From assembly GCF_011299575.1 (NCBI RefSeq), contig NZ_CP049863.1, positions 1,612,001-1,676,000 on the forward strand: a stretch of DNA of 64,000 nt. Direction: 5' to 3'. Under the pieces are notes generated by a model. It was not told the DNA's origin, made no database searches, and worked only from the letters and a program-made list of their open reading frames with translations. Position 1 is the first letter of the stretch. Each line of letters begins with the position of its first letter. Both the position numbers and the translations under genes were made by a program. Below are positions 1 through 9,925 of this stretch, piece by piece. This DNA is from Leucobacter viscericola. Lineage in GTDB: Bacteria; Actinomycetota; Actinomycetes; Actinomycetales; Microbacteriaceae.

Positions 1-1818
1 TTTGTCGGCAGCGGGGTCAGGTTTCCTGAGGGGCGCATCTTCGAAGACGTTGCAACCACACCGATTCTCTTCGACAAGGCCTCCTCGTTTGATGTGTTCG
101 CAGATGCGGGGTACTTCTGGCGCAGAACCCCCGGCAGCATCACTCAGACGCTCAGCTCAGCCAAGGCTCACGATCGATTGTGGGCACTTTCGCATATTCA
201 GGAGCACTTCACGGCGCGCGGATCCTCACCCCGTTTGAACGAGGAGCTGGGGTTTGCGATCGTTGACTACAACCTGCGGCGCATATTTTTTGAGTACCCG
301 AAGCACGACGCTGAGACACAGCGTTACATCGCTGAAGAAGTACACAAGATACTAGGACCCGTGTCAGATGAGGCGATTGCGCGAGTGCAGTCCCCTATCG
401 CTGAGTGGGCAATGGTGGCAAAGCATGGCGATGCGGTTGCCCTTGAACAAGCCCTGCAGGCGCCTTCCGGCGCTAAGCCACACCGTCGGGCGCTTCGCTG
501 GCCAACGACGAAGCGCAGCCTTCGAAATCTGATGGTGTATCTGGTGCTCCGACCAGCACTATTTGCGCTCCCGGTGATGAAAAAGACGGCGGTGTTTTCG
601 TCCTACTGGGGAAAGAACTTCTCGCCGTCGTTTGGCCCACCTGCCATCTGTCTCGAGCTGAATCGACAGAATCCGCAGTTTCAGAGCGTGGTATTTGCGG
701 CGGGCGCGGAATATGAGCGCATCCAAACCGAGGTTTCTCGACTGGCCGACCACCCAGACCGGATCCGAGTCGTGCGCAACACCAGCCTCGCGTATTACTA
801 CTACCTGTGGAGAGCGAAGTACCTCTTTAACGACGTGAACTTTCAGCTTGGGTACGGGGCTCAACGGTTTACACAAAAGCGGCGCGGCCAGATTGAGGTG
901 CAGGTCACCCACGGCATTCCCATTAAAAAAATGGGCCTCGATTCGGAGCATGCGATCTCGGCAAAAGGGCGAGCCACTTTTCTTGCACGCACCAGGCGCT
1001 ACGACTACCTCGTCTCAACGAGTCCGTTCGTCGCTGAAACATTCATGAAGTCACACGCGGTGAACGCGCAGGTTCTTGCGACCGGTCTACCGCAGCACGA
1101 TGCGCTCGTGACGCCCCCTCCGGGTGATCAGTCGGCCACGATACGGCAACGGTACGGGCTCGACCCCAAGAAAAGGATCGTGCTGTACGCGCCAACGTTT
1201 CGCAACAAAAAGGGCTCGCGGTTTCCCTGCCTACTCGATGTGCGGGAGATGCAGCGGCAGTTGGGTGATGAGTACCAGCTCGTCATGAAGGTGCACCCCT
1301 TCAACCACACTCAGATGGCCCTGATCGACTTTCAAGAGCTGACCGATTTCGCGCAGGATCCCGCTCCCTCCCCATTTGTGAAGCTCATGGGAGAGGTTCG
1401 TGTTAATCCCGCGTACAGTCCCGCGACGTTGGACCCCGAGGCCTCGCGATCCCGAGCCAATGTTCACAAAATCGGCGGCTCCGTCAACGAACTGATGTCG
1501 GTATCAGACGTGGTGATCTCGGACTACTCATCTCTCATGTTTGGCTACACGCACCTTCGCAAACCGCTGGTGCTGTTTACGCCCGACATCGAGTACTACA
1601 ACGCAACCCGCGGCAGCTACTTCAACGTCGACGAGGTCGCGCCCGGAGCGGTCGCCAAGACGACCACAGAACTCATTGATGCCATTCGACTGAGCTCCGA
1701 CCGTGCGTCCTGGATTGAGCGCTACGACGCTAAGCGCCGAAACTTCGTGGAGCGCTTCCTGTGCTGGGAGCAGGGTGATGCTTCGCGGAAGATTCTTGAG
1801 GAGCTTGGGCTTCTCTAG
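1..1818 (+). CDS. GT2 / CDP-glycerol glycerophosphotransferase fusion (5' partial)
   Basis: The reading frame is open from the first base, so the start lies upstream of the window; 605 residues are visible. Residues 1 to about 110 look like the tail of a GT-A (GT2) domain, with FPEGRIFEDV followed by a YFWRRTPGSIT segment. The rest is a Glyphos_transf (TagB/TagF-type) domain with VLYAPTFR near residue 394, KVHPFNH near 425 and ISDYSSLMFGY near 507. Enzymes of this family transfer glycerol-phosphate or ribitol-phosphate from CDP-alditols onto a growing wall polymer at the cytoplasmic membrane. The fusion suggests alternating sugar and polyol-phosphate addition. It converges on the SLH-protease gene and shares stop-codon bases with it. 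Family assignment is strong; the substrate is unknown. Confidence 0.87.
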   Translation, partial: FVGSGVRFPEGRIFEDVATTPILFDKASSFDVFADAGYFWRRTPGSITQTLSSAKAHDRLWALSHIQEHFTARGSSPRLNEELGFAIVDYNLRRIFFEYPKHDAETQRYIAEEVHKILGPVSDEAIARVQSPIAEWAMVAKHGDAVALEQALQAPSGAKPHRRALRWPTTKRSLRNLMVYLVLRPALFALPVMKKTAVFSSYWGKNFSPSFGPPAICLELNRQNPQFQSVVFAAGAEYERIQTEVSRLADHPDRIRVVRNTSLAYYYYLWRAKYLFNDVNFQLGYGAQRFTQKRRGQIEVQVTHGIPIKKMGLDSEHAISAKGRATFLARTRRYDYLVSTSPFVAETFMKSHAVNAQVLATGLPQHDALVTPPPGDQSATIRQRYGLDPKKRIVLYAPTFRNKKGSRFPCLLDVREMQRQLGDEYQLVMKVHPFNHTQMALIDFQELTDFAQDPAPSPFVKLMGEVRVNPAYSPATLDPEASRSRANVHKIGGSVNELMSVSDVVISDYSSLMFGYTHLRKPLVLFTPDIEYYNATRGSYFNVDEVAPGAVAKTTTELIDAIRLSSDRASWIERYDAKRRNFVERFLCWEQGDASRKILEELGLL

Positions 1819-4466
1819 CCCACGGCTTCGACAAAATTCCTAGAATCCAATTTGGGAAGGTCAGACGGGATCTGAGACTCTGACGCGCTAGATGCAGGAG
1901 CCGTACCACCGCCGTAGAGAGGCAGCCACGCCCCCCAGTCTTTGAGCAGTTGGTCCATCGGCAAATAACAGCCATGTCCGGTTGCGGGCTCATACGCGAC
2001 CATCATTCCCACTGCTCGGACCACCCCATTTTCTGATCGCCAAACAGGCCCGCCGCTATCACCTGGGCGAGTTTGCGCCGTCGAGCAGATTGCAGTGCGT
2101 CCGTACCAAGAAATCTCGCCTGTGATTTTCCCTTCGGTCCATCCAGAAGTGGCACCCATCTTTCCGACCAGGAAGCCTTCAACTTGTCGCGAGCTCGACA
2201 CAACACCCTTAATTTGGCCATTCGTTCCGGGGTACTGCTTTCCCACTGGATCGATCACGATTTGAGGCAACGTTACGCCAGCATATGCAGACATCAATAG
2301 CGAATCGCTCCCATCCGTTGGCTTCTTCGCAGCAACTTTTGCGAAAGGGGCCTGAGTTCCGGAAACTATCTGACCGGTGTTTCCGCAGTGTCCTGCAGTC
2401 ATGATGAAAGTTCCTGAAGTTCCGGCCACGACATAACCACCGGTACATTTGCGACCTGGAAAATTGGTGACGTGGCCCGACAAATAATTGTATTTCAGTG
2501 CATCAGGCTCAGCTCTTACGCGGTAGAGGAACACCGCTGTCGCCTCACGGGTCACCAAGTTTTTGGGCTCGAACAGTGGCTTGCCGCTCGGCTGCTTCGT
2601 ACCGTTCGAAATACCGCTTGAGTGCATCCAAGCAATTTGCTTGTAGAAGGTGTCCGTGGTCTTCACATCCGCAAATGGTGAAACCGCGGGTGCGGGTGCG
2701 GTCGCTTTTTCGGAGCGATACATGAAGGCGGCCATGGCCTCTCGGCTGATGCTGTCGCTGGGCAAAAACAGGGGTTTCTTGCCTGGGCCCTGACTGGTGC
2801 CAGTAGAGATGCCTTCTTTATGCATCCATGCGATCTCGTTATAGAACTTGTCCCCCGGTTGCACGTCCGCAAACGGCGAGGAACTAGGACCTGTGTAGCT
2901 TGCCTTTTTCGCGCGGTACATGAACGCAGCAATCGCCACTCGACTGGTGTTTACTTTCGGCTCAAAGGAGCCGTCCGCGTTTCCGGTGGTAATGCCTGCG
3001 TCCTTCATCCACTTGATCTCTTTGAAGAACCCATAACTTTCAGGCACATCATAGAAGTTAGGACCACGATATACATTGTTCGACTGGGTTATTGGAGCGA
3101 TCCGCGCTGTTTTCCCCTGCTGCGCAACGCGCATTGGAACGATGTCCTCAACATAGGAGCTATTGTCTTTGATAGAGACACCGGAGACCAGAGGGGCAGA
3201 ACCTGCCGCGTTTCCAACGACGCTGATATTAACGAAACTGTTTGACGGTTTCATGCCGTAGAACTTGTTGCCGGAGATATTCACTCCCTTCGTGAGCTTT
3301 TTCTCGGTTACTAGCTGAATCCAAACACCGATTCTTTCGTTAGCACGAAAAGTGTTGCCAGTAACTGTAAGGCCGGCAACAGGACTAAAGTGAAGCGCTC
3401 CATCGTAGGCCGTGCCGCCAACAGGGACCGGGTCGATCACCACATTATTTCTGAAGACGATATTTATCGCTTCGTTAGAAGAACCAGCAAAGTGTTGCCC
3501 TATCGGACTTTGGGCCCACGAAATCACTTTTCCTGAACCGTCACGCGCGGCTTCGAATGTGGAGTTTTCCACCGTAACATTCGTGCTGTGTCGATCAGGC
3601 AAAAAGTAGTTGCCCCCAGCACGCTTTTTAAACAGTCTGTCTAGCCCATAGTTCCAAGCGTTCCCACCGGAGCCTTCTGCGTGTCGGTCGATCTGCACGG
3701 CTTCCGCATAGCGCGCGTGATCCGTCAGTCCCGTAAAATCGGTCCCAGAGCCGTAGCCGATCACCCGTATGTTGTTGATCCTGATGCTATCCGAAGCCAT
3801 CACATCAAAAACGTGTGTTCTAAAGGCCACCGCTCGATCAAATTTCATATCAGTGAATGCAGCATTTTTGACTTGCATAAGGGCGAAGTGGACGCTCCCG
3901 CCAGAACCTCCTGCAGTAAAGGTTCCACCAGTCCATTTCAGGCCCTGACCGAGAGCCGATCCAAATGTCGCCTGGCCCGTAAAGGTAGCCCCAGTGGCGA
4001 TGACCGTTACATTGCTGGCGTATGGCAGTTCAATTACGTCTCCAGTGAGGTTATAGGTCCTTGCAGGCACTGTAATGGTGGCCCCCGCCTGCGCCGAAGC
4101 AAATAGATCCCCCAGGTATTTCAGATCACTGACCGCCTCGGCGGATGCAGTCGGCAGGGGTTCTTCCACCGCCGGTTGAACTGGCTCAGGTTCGCTCGCG
4201 GATTTAGCGGACAGGCTCTCGTCAGATATCTCAGTATTAGATAATTCAGGTTCTGCGTCCTGCCCGGATTCCTCAACTTGGTCTTCAACGAACAAATCTG
4301 ATTCCGGCGGCTGCGGGTCGGCAAGTGCCGGGTTGGGTGTCCCCACTACAACCATAGCTGCGGCCAAGAACGCAATTAACGACACCTTAAGACCTTTGGA
4401 CGAGCTCTTCCTTCGCACTGGCCTGACATTGATCACGCGGACCAAACCGAGACTCGAATTCTCCAT
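1815..4466 (-). CDS. Secreted beta-helix / SLH x3 / trypsin-like serine protease
   Basis: The 883-residue product has a signal peptide (hydrophobic stretch about 27-45, likely cut after PALA near 49) and an acidic linker. A right-handed parallel beta-helix-like region follows (about 115-460, with recurrent asparagine-containing turns such as VTVENSTF, IVFRNNVV and LTVTGNTF). Three SLH-type repeats occupy about 470-650 (FYDVPESYGFFKEIKWM, FADVQPGDKFYNEIAWM, FADVKTTDTFYKQIAWM, each ending near AxFMYR or AVFLYR). The C-terminus (about 660-855) is a chymotrypsin-fold protease with TAGHCG (His693), D721 in the SDSLLM segment and RPGDSGGPV (Ser804). The start is supported by AGGAGAGG upstream of ATG. 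SLH repeats normally bind wall polymer, so this should be a surface-anchored protease. The beta-helix may bind or cleave carbohydrate. Target unknown. Confidence 0.86.
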   Translation of the reverse strand: MENSSLGLVRVINVRPVRRKSSSKGLKVSLIAFLAAAMVVVGTPNPALADPQPPESDLFVEDQVEESGQDAEPELSNTEISDESLSAKSASEPEPVQPAVEEPLPTASAEAVSDLKYLGDLFASAQAGATITVPARTYNLTGDVIELPYASNVTVIATGATFTGQATFGSALGQGLKWTGGTFTAGGSGGSVHFALMQVKNAAFTDMKFDRAVAFRTHVFDVMASDSIRINNIRVIGYGSGTDFTGLTDHARYAEAVQIDRHAEGSGGNAWNYGLDRLFKKRAGGNYFLPDRHSTNVTVENSTFEAARDGSGKVISWAQSPIGQHFAGSSNEAINIVFRNNVVIDPVPVGGTAYDGALHFSPVAGLTVTGNTFRANERIGVWIQLVTEKKLTKGVNISGNKFYGMKPSNSFVNISVVGNAAGSAPLVSGVSIKDNSSYVEDIVPMRVAQQGKTARIAPITQSNNVYRGPNFYDVPESYGFFKEIKWMKDAGITTGNADGSFEPKVNTSRVAIAAFMYRAKKASYTGPSSSPFADVQPGDKFYNEIAWMHKEGISTGTSQGPGKKPLFLPSDSISREAMAAFMYRSEKATAPAPAVSPFADVKTTDTFYKQIAWMHSSGISNGTKQPSGKPLFEPKNLVTREATAVFLYRVRAEPDALKYNYLSGHVTNFPGRKCTGGYVVAGTSGTFIMTAGHCGNTGQIVSGTQAPFAKVAAKKPTDGSDSLLMSAYAGVTLPQIVIDPVGKQYPGTNGQIKGVVSSSRQVEGFLVGKMGATSGWTEGKITGEISWYGRTAICSTAQTRPGDSGGPVWRSENGVVRAVGMMVAYEPATGHGCYLPMDQLLKDWGAWLPLYGGGTAPASSASESQIPSDLPKLDSRNFVEAVG

Positions 4467-4504
4467 TGACCTCTCCTAAAAAGAAGGATTTCCTAATTTA
4501 AAGA

Positions 4505-4532
4505 AGAGTATCACTTCATTGCAAATTAACAA
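4505..4532 (-). promoter_or_regulatory. Candidate promoter of the SLH-protease gene
   Basis: On the minus strand TTGTTA (4527-4532) and TACTCT (4505-4510) are separated by 16 bp. They sit in an unusually AT-rich spacer about 40 bp upstream of the ATG at 4466. The -35 match is partial, so this is only a candidate. Confidence 0.35.
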
Positions 4533-4550
4533 GAAAGTCGAATTGTTAAA

Positions 4551-4570
4551 GCAGAAATCGGCTTTTCTGC
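4551..4570 (-). terminator. Weak hairpin after the 897-residue glycosyltransferase gene
   Basis: GCAGAAA (4551-4557) and TTTCTGC (4564-4570) form a 7-bp stem with a 6-base loop. On the minus strand it is followed by TTTAACAATT rather than a clean T-run. It lies between two minus-strand genes and could attenuate read-through. Confidence 0.3.
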
Positions 4571-4714
4571 AACATTGATACTTGCAAGATTCATTACATC
4601 GCTTCGAACGCCGACCTGAGGCCTCGACTAGCTACAACACCTTCGAAAACGCCTTATGAGTTGCGCGTACCGACAGTTGATCGGTCCAGGCACCTCAGGA
4701 AAAGGCTCTAGGCA

Positions 4715-7408
4715 CTAGACGAGCAGTCCTCTCCTGCGCTGGTCAACATTCAAAGCAGCCTCAATAACACGCTGACTGTTCTTTTGGTCACGATGCAAAA
4801 AGACGCCGTCCAAGCGGCTCAAATATTTCTCTTCCATCTTGAAGCCGCCGTCAATCATCGCCAAGATCTCACGCTTGAGCTCGATAAAGTCGTCCACCAC
4901 AGCACCAGGGGCCGAGGAAGCATAATCGAAGACTCCCTCACCATAGTGATGGGTGCGGAACTCCTCCTGATCCGAATGATCAAGGATGACTGGCTTCCCC
5001 ATGTAAGCGAAATCAAAGAACACGCTCGAGTAATCCGTAATCATCGCCACACTCGAGTTCAATGCGTCTCGATACTTCACAGATCCGGGCCGATGCACTC
5101 GCACCCGATCAGACACAAGCGCGTTGTAATTATCTACGTATGCCGCCATACCCGGGTGCAAAAGCATGTCGATTGAAGCATCTGCAGCCCTCAACGCCTC
5201 AAGGATTTCTGGATCAGAAAGCAACTGCCGCTGCTGCTGGAAGTAAAGGCTCTCCTCGAAGTCATCAATGACCTCATGGCTGCCATCAGGCATGATTCGA
5301 CCTGTGAGCCATGTTCTCCACGTCGGAGCGTAGAGAATACTTCTCTTCTTGCTACCGGCGGATTGATCTTCAAGCAGATCAAAGCGAGAAAAGCCCGTGC
5401 CCAGTACGGTTTCTTCGTCATAAAGCAGACCTTCGCGCAAGGCAAAATGCTCCTCGTGCGCGGTGCCAACTACAACGGCATCAATACTCAGTGGGAGCCG
5501 GTTGAACGTACTCCCAACGTCGTTCATCGTCACACCGTGTTGCAACCAAACAAGCGTTCGATCGAAGAGATCCGCGATCTCCGCGTGCACACGCTTGCCC
5601 CATGGCGACATGAGAGTTGGGGACAAGTGAGAGGTCAGCAGGATTCTGCAATTCACAAAAAGCAGGCGATGCCGAAAGGAGCCGGGTTTCACAATACGCT
5701 TGGTTCGCTTTAGCTCGTTGTACCCCGGTGCCGTTTTGGCGAGAACTAACCAAGTATCGTTCTTCAGATCGGGGCGAGATTCCTGTACGTACCGGAAGAG
5801 CGCTTCGCCATTATCGTCACCGAATCCAGGGCGATCTGTAATCAGAATCGTTCGCTTCTGGGGCTTCGAAAACAGGCGTACTGGAACGAATCGTTTCTCT
5901 TTCCAGAGCAGACGCAAAGTGCTTCTAAGGTTATAGAGTCCTACCTTTGTGTGAGCACGATTTATCCAAAACTCATTACTCTCGGGCAGAAAGCGCATCC
6001 AATACGTCTCTGAAATGCTCTTTCGCGTCGGGTCATATCCACGGAAAGGGCTTTCTCCCCACTGCTTTACATCTGCAACGAAGTGAAGTTCACCAGTTGC
6101 AGTCAGTCGAAACGCGAATCTCCAGCGAGACTCTCGCGACGGGGCCGGGAGAAGGAACTTACGATACTGAGTCTCCGTTGCAATAAACTCACCATCGCGC
6201 TTCGAGAACTCGTTCTTCCCTGAGAACCCTCCGCTGGCCTCAAGAACGTCCCCCGTATCTGAAACCATTACAAGATCAAAGCCGGAGATGAAGTAGTTGA
6301 AGAAGACAGCCTCAATCTCGGCAGCCTCAGGGCGCTTATTGATGCGTCTTACTTGAACAGGGATGGTATCGAGGTGAAACAGCTCATTTTCTCGGTCAAA
6401 AACCATCCCGTCGGCGCCCAGCTGCCAAGGCTGGTCTCGCGTCATGGCCGAGGAAAACATGAAGTGTCTGACCATACTGGTGACCCACGGTGAAGTCTTG
6501 AGGGTCTCTGGGTCGAGGTAGTCAATGAACTCTCGGTAGCTTGCGACTAAGGCTTCATACTCTTCGTCGCTCTCAAAATACTTGCGCCGCATCCTTCCGA
6601 TACGTTGCCTGAGTTCATAAATGATCAGTTCCTTGAGATACCGGGGAGCTTCTTCACCTACGGGTGGGAGAAGCCTTGAGAGCAAGGTAACTGCACTCTG
6701 AAATCCGCTAGCCGTACGAACACTTCTTGCAACTTGATTTGCCCCCGCCACGTGCTGTGTGTATTCGTACTGGACACCTTGCTCACACACGTAGCCGAAG
6801 CGCGGCCCAAACCGAGCAAGAAGCTCAAAGTTAAACAGAGAGTCCTCCGCAGAGAGCATGGAACTATCAAACTTAGCCCCCTCGATATTCTCACGGGGAT
6901 AGAAACTCGCGGCAGAAGACAAGACAAAGTTGCCGGGCTCTTCCAGCAGATCGATTACAGCGTTCTTTTCGGGGAAAAATTCGTACTTTCCATGGCGTCC
7001 ATTCTTCGCGCCGGTCAGCTCAAGCGGGATAGTAATGAACGGCAAGCCCTCGGACGAGTGCCGCTGCCAAAAATCCCAAACTTCCGAAAACACGTTTGGC
7101 GCAAGAAAGTCATCAGGGTCAAAGAAATTCACCAGTTGACCAGTTGCGGCAGCCATGCCCGCGTTTCGAGCGGCAGAAAGCCCCTGATTTGCTTGATCAA
7201 TAACGACAACGTTGTTCGGGTACTTTTCCCTGAAGATCTCGCACTTGCGAAGGCTGCCATCCACACTGCCGTCATTTACGAGAATCAGCTCAATGTGCTC
7301 TTCAAACCCCAAATCCTGCGAGATGATGCTTTCAATGGCCTGATCCATCCATGGTTCTTGGTTGTAGATGCTCATCACAACCGAAAAACGTGGTTGGCCC
7401 GCAGTCAT
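4715..7408 (-). CDS. Bifunctional GT2 glycosyltransferase / CDP-glycerol glycerophosphotransferase
   Basis: This 897-residue cytoplasmic or membrane-peripheral enzyme has an N-terminal GT-A domain (FSVVMSIYNQ at 8-17, NDGSVDGS near 45-52, the DPDD metal-binding motif at 97-100). A middle region of unclear fold follows, then a C-terminal Glyphos_transf domain from about 520 (LQHGVT, ILYAPTWR at 691-698, a LLHPG motif, ITDYSS near 790). The same architecture occurs in the partial gene at 1-1818, so the two are probably successive polymerases or primases of one teichoic-acid-like polymer. AAGGGTGA precedes the ATG. The added sugar and polyol cannot be read from sequence. Confidence 0.88.
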   Translation of the reverse strand: MTAGQPRFSVVMSIYNQEPWMDQAIESIISQDLGFEEHIELILVNDGSVDGSLRKCEIFREKYPNNVVVIDQANQGLSAARNAGMAAATGQLVNFFDPDDFLAPNVFSEVWDFWQRHSSEGLPFITIPLELTGAKNGRHGKYEFFPEKNAVIDLLEEPGNFVLSSAASFYPRENIEGAKFDSSMLSAEDSLFNFELLARFGPRFGYVCEQGVQYEYTQHVAGANQVARSVRTASGFQSAVTLLSRLLPPVGEEAPRYLKELIIYELRQRIGRMRRKYFESDEEYEALVASYREFIDYLDPETLKTSPWVTSMVRHFMFSSAMTRDQPWQLGADGMVFDRENELFHLDTIPVQVRRINKRPEAAEIEAVFFNYFISGFDLVMVSDTGDVLEASGGFSGKNEFSKRDGEFIATETQYRKFLLPAPSRESRWRFAFRLTATGELHFVADVKQWGESPFRGYDPTRKSISETYWMRFLPESNEFWINRAHTKVGLYNLRSTLRLLWKEKRFVPVRLFSKPQKRTILITDRPGFGDDNGEALFRYVQESRPDLKNDTWLVLAKTAPGYNELKRTKRIVKPGSFRHRLLFVNCRILLTSHLSPTLMSPWGKRVHAEIADLFDRTLVWLQHGVTMNDVGSTFNRLPLSIDAVVVGTAHEEHFALREGLLYDEETVLGTGFSRFDLLEDQSAGSKKRSILYAPTWRTWLTGRIMPDGSHEVIDDFEESLYFQQQRQLLSDPEILEALRAADASIDMLLHPGMAAYVDNYNALVSDRVRVHRPGSVKYRDALNSSVAMITDYSSVFFDFAYMGKPVILDHSDQEEFRTHHYGEGVFDYASSAPGAVVDDFIELKREILAMIDGGFKMEEKYLSRLDGVFLHRDQKNSQRVIEAALNVDQRRRGLLV

Positions 7409-7667
7409 AAATCACCCTTCGTAACAAACGCTTCAAGCTTTTTCTCGGCGCTCTCAATGCAGGCGCAAATGCACACAAAAGCTCAGCGCGAATACTTTGG
7501 AACAATTTACCACCAGGTAAGTCCCTGAAACTAAGCCTACCCAATACTCTTGCTTTGAGGGATTGGCGTGTCAGCGATCAAGCAAGAAGACCGCTTTGCT
7601 ACCCTGGAAATTTGTGGATCAAGCGAACCAACAGCAAGCTTGAAGCTCGAGCGAGAGAGACTCACCT

Positions 7668-9095
7668 GTGAGACGATACAGCCACCTGCTGCGATACCCC
7701 CTACTTTTCGGAGCAGCCGCAGTGTTCGTCACACTGTTTTCCTCCACAACCGGACCGTTCAATCCAACATACGGGTTCGACAGTGCTGCTTTCCGTCTTT
7801 TCGGACACGCTCTTGCCGAAGGCATGGCACCCTACGTTGACATTTGGGACCACAAGGGCCCAGGCCTTTTCCTTATCGAATGGCTTGGACAGGTCATTTG
7901 GCCAGGAAGAATCGGGATCTTCATTATCCAGGTTCTCTCGCTGTTCGGAACCCTGCTCTGCCTCGACAGCATCGCCAAGCACTTCATTTCACCGCTACTA
8001 CGAGGCCTTGCCGTAATTATTACGCTCGCTTTCCTCGTGGCTCCCTACCAGGGTGGAAACCTCACCGAGGAATACTCGCTCTTCTTCATCGCACTCGTTT
8101 TGATGCTCCTGACTCGCGAGTGGTGCACAGGAAAGCCACTCGCTCTCATCTGGTTCTCCGTTGCGGGTGCCAGCTTTGCGTTTCTCGCGTTTATTCGAAT
8201 CAATAATGCTGTACCTGTTTTCGCTATTTTCCTGGTCTATTTTGTCTTCGCCCTCATCAAAAAGAAGCGAGTTTGGGTACCGCTTTTGATCTCTCTGGCA
8301 GGCTTTGCAGCGACCACGTTTGCCTTCTTAGCCTGGTTCGCGCTCGCAGGCTCGCTCAGCGAAATGCTCTACGCGGTCTTTACCTTCAACTCGCTGTACA
8401 ACAGCGCCTACCCTTACGACTACAACAGCCTGCTTGGCACCCCGTACGGGATACTTGGCGCATTCGCACTACTCTTGGGCCTCGTTGGCGGAATAGTCGA
8501 TCGCCAAATCCACAAGCGTCAAGAGTGGTTTGCGCTCAGCTGGACAATGGTGGCGCTATCAGGTGCAGTGATGTTCATGAACACAAACGCCTACATGCAC
8601 TACCTGCAGCTTGGCCTACCGATTGTTTTTCTCGGGTCCGTGCTGATCATGCAGGCGGTCAAGAATGAGTCAAAGTTCCTTGTTGCCATCGTTGTCTTAT
8701 TGCTGACGGTACCCATGATGCTCGGTTATGTACACAGAAGCACGGTTTCGCCTGCACCAAAGAATGAAGCCAGCTACGCGGCCGCGGCGGAGCGCATTCT
8801 CGAGTGGATCCCTGAATCAGATCGCAGCCAAGTGTACGGCTGGAACCTTGAACCAAAGTTCTTCTTGATCACAGACACGCTCCCGATTCAGCGTTTCTAT
8901 TTCCTCCAAGACAAGTGGTCTGAAATTGATCCAAAGATCAAGCAAGAAGTTCTGAACTTTGTCTCAGACGAGAAGCCGCGGTGGGTGATCCGGCCGAAAA
9001 CACAGGAACCGATCACCGAGATGCAAAAGCTGCTCGACTCAAACTACGATCTCGTTCACGAGAATAGTTACTTCTACCTCTACGAGCTGAAGTAG
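7668..9095 (+). CDS. GT39/ArnT-like polytopic glycosyltransferase
   Basis: The 475-residue protein has about ten or more hydrophobic segments. The first extracytoplasmic loop holds an acidic GFDSAAFRLFG segment followed by DIWDHKGPG, which is the layout of GT-C enzymes that use polyprenyl-phosphate sugars. The C-terminal ~110 residues (YAAAAERILEWIPE onward) form a soluble domain. It probably decorates a wall glycopolymer on the outer face of the membrane using the lipid-linked sugar made by the adjacent GT2. The start is a GTG with only a weak purine-rich region upstream, so the exact start is uncertain. Confidence 0.72.
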   Translation: MRRYSHLLRYPLLFGAAAVFVTLFSSTTGPFNPTYGFDSAAFRLFGHALAEGMAPYVDIWDHKGPGLFLIEWLGQVIWPGRIGIFIIQVLSLFGTLLCLDSIAKHFISPLLRGLAVIITLAFLVAPYQGGNLTEEYSLFFIALVLMLLTREWCTGKPLALIWFSVAGASFAFLAFIRINNAVPVFAIFLVYFVFALIKKKRVWVPLLISLAGFAATTFAFLAWFALAGSLSEMLYAVFTFNSLYNSAYPYDYNSLLGTPYGILGAFALLLGLVGGIVDRQIHKRQEWFALSWTMVALSGAVMFMNTNAYMHYLQLGLPIVFLGSVLIMQAVKNESKFLVAIVVLLLTVPMMLGYVHRSTVSPAPKNEASYAAAAERILEWIPESDRSQVYGWNLEPKFFLITDTLPIQRFYFLQDKWSEIDPKIKQEVLNFVSDEKPRWVIRPKTQEPITEMQKLLDSNYDLVHENSYFYLYELK

Positions 9096-9104
9096 TTTAG
9101 CGAC

Positions 9105-9899
9105 CTAGGCCGCCGCAGCGGCCTGGCGCTTTACCTTTCGGGTTGGCGCGCCCGGGCGAAGAGATACCTGCCACAGTTCAGCTGCCGCCAAACGGGTGAA
9201 CTGCCGCAGACGCTTGGGCGGCAGCTTGGGCGCGGACACTTGCCCCCACATTGTTCCTGTCTCCTCTGATCCACGTCGCGGGATACTCTCAACAGGGATA
9301 TCAACCGTCACGAACTTTCCACGCGCCTCAGCGAGTGAGAAGTGAACGTGAGGAACAGCTGGGTGTTCGGGAATGGCTTCGATAAGCACCTGTAGAGCTT
9401 CGGGACGGTAAGCCCGCAGAGGTGTATTAACATCCGGCTGCCACTTGCCAGCAGCGGTCGAAATAACTGCCCGCACACAAGCCGTAAGGACTTTTCGGAA
9501 CCATGGGTCGGTGCGATTCTGACGCACACCACGCACGACATCAACGCCGGGCTGAAGCGCTGCAAGCAACTTCGGAAAATCTTCACCAATAAACTGACCG
9601 TCGCCGTCGACATGGATCACAACATCAGGGGCAAGCTCAAGGCCCGCGCGGTATGCAGCCAGGGCAGTCGGCCCGTGACCTCGATTGACAGCTTGGGGCA
9701 CCACTCGCACATCGTCGGTGTCTAGATTCTGAAGAGTAACAACAGTGTTGTCGGTCGACTGATCGTCTGCGATCACAAATACGAGCTCTTCAGCGTGGGG
9801 CTTCAGGTGAGACCGAATTTCTTCAATGAAACCGGGGAGGCCTTCGGCCTCGTTGTAAGCCGGCATTACGACGACGAGACGAGAAACTGACACGACCAT
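9105..9899 (-). CDS. GT2, polyprenyl-phosphate sugar synthase-like
   Basis: Reading from the ATG at 9899 gives 264 residues that open with VVVMPAYNEAEG. The frame extends 12 codons further upstream, but the family begins close to this motif. DDQSTDNT and HVDGDGQF (DxD type) are the nucleotide-sugar and metal-binding motifs of DPM1/undecaprenyl-phosphate sugar synthases. There is no C-terminal transmembrane pair, so membrane association may come through a partner. GtrA proteins often play that role and a gtrA-like gene is divergent next door. Together with the GT39-like gene these could form a lipid-carrier glycosylation module. Confidence 0.8.
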   Translation of the reverse strand: MVVSVSRLVVVMPAYNEAEGLPGFIEEIRSHLKPHAEELVFVIADDQSTDNTVVTLQNLDTDDVRVVPQAVNRGHGPTALAAYRAGLELAPDVVIHVDGDGQFIGEDFPKLLAALQPGVDVVRGVRQNRTDPWFRKVLTACVRAVISTAAGKWQPDVNTPLRAYRPEALQVLIEAIPEHPAVPHVHFSLAEARGKFVTVDIPVESIPRRGSEETGTMWGQVSAPKLPPKRLRQFTRLAAAELWQVSLRPGAPTRKVKRQAAAAA

Positions 9900-9925
9900 C
9901 CTAAAGTTCATATAGGTGTTGCGCA

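Noticed and set aside
6734..7528. 264-codon plus-strand open frame
   Set aside because: It lies inside the reverse complement of the GT2-CDP-glycerol transferase gene, whose motifs are clear; no domain or ribosome-binding site supports it.
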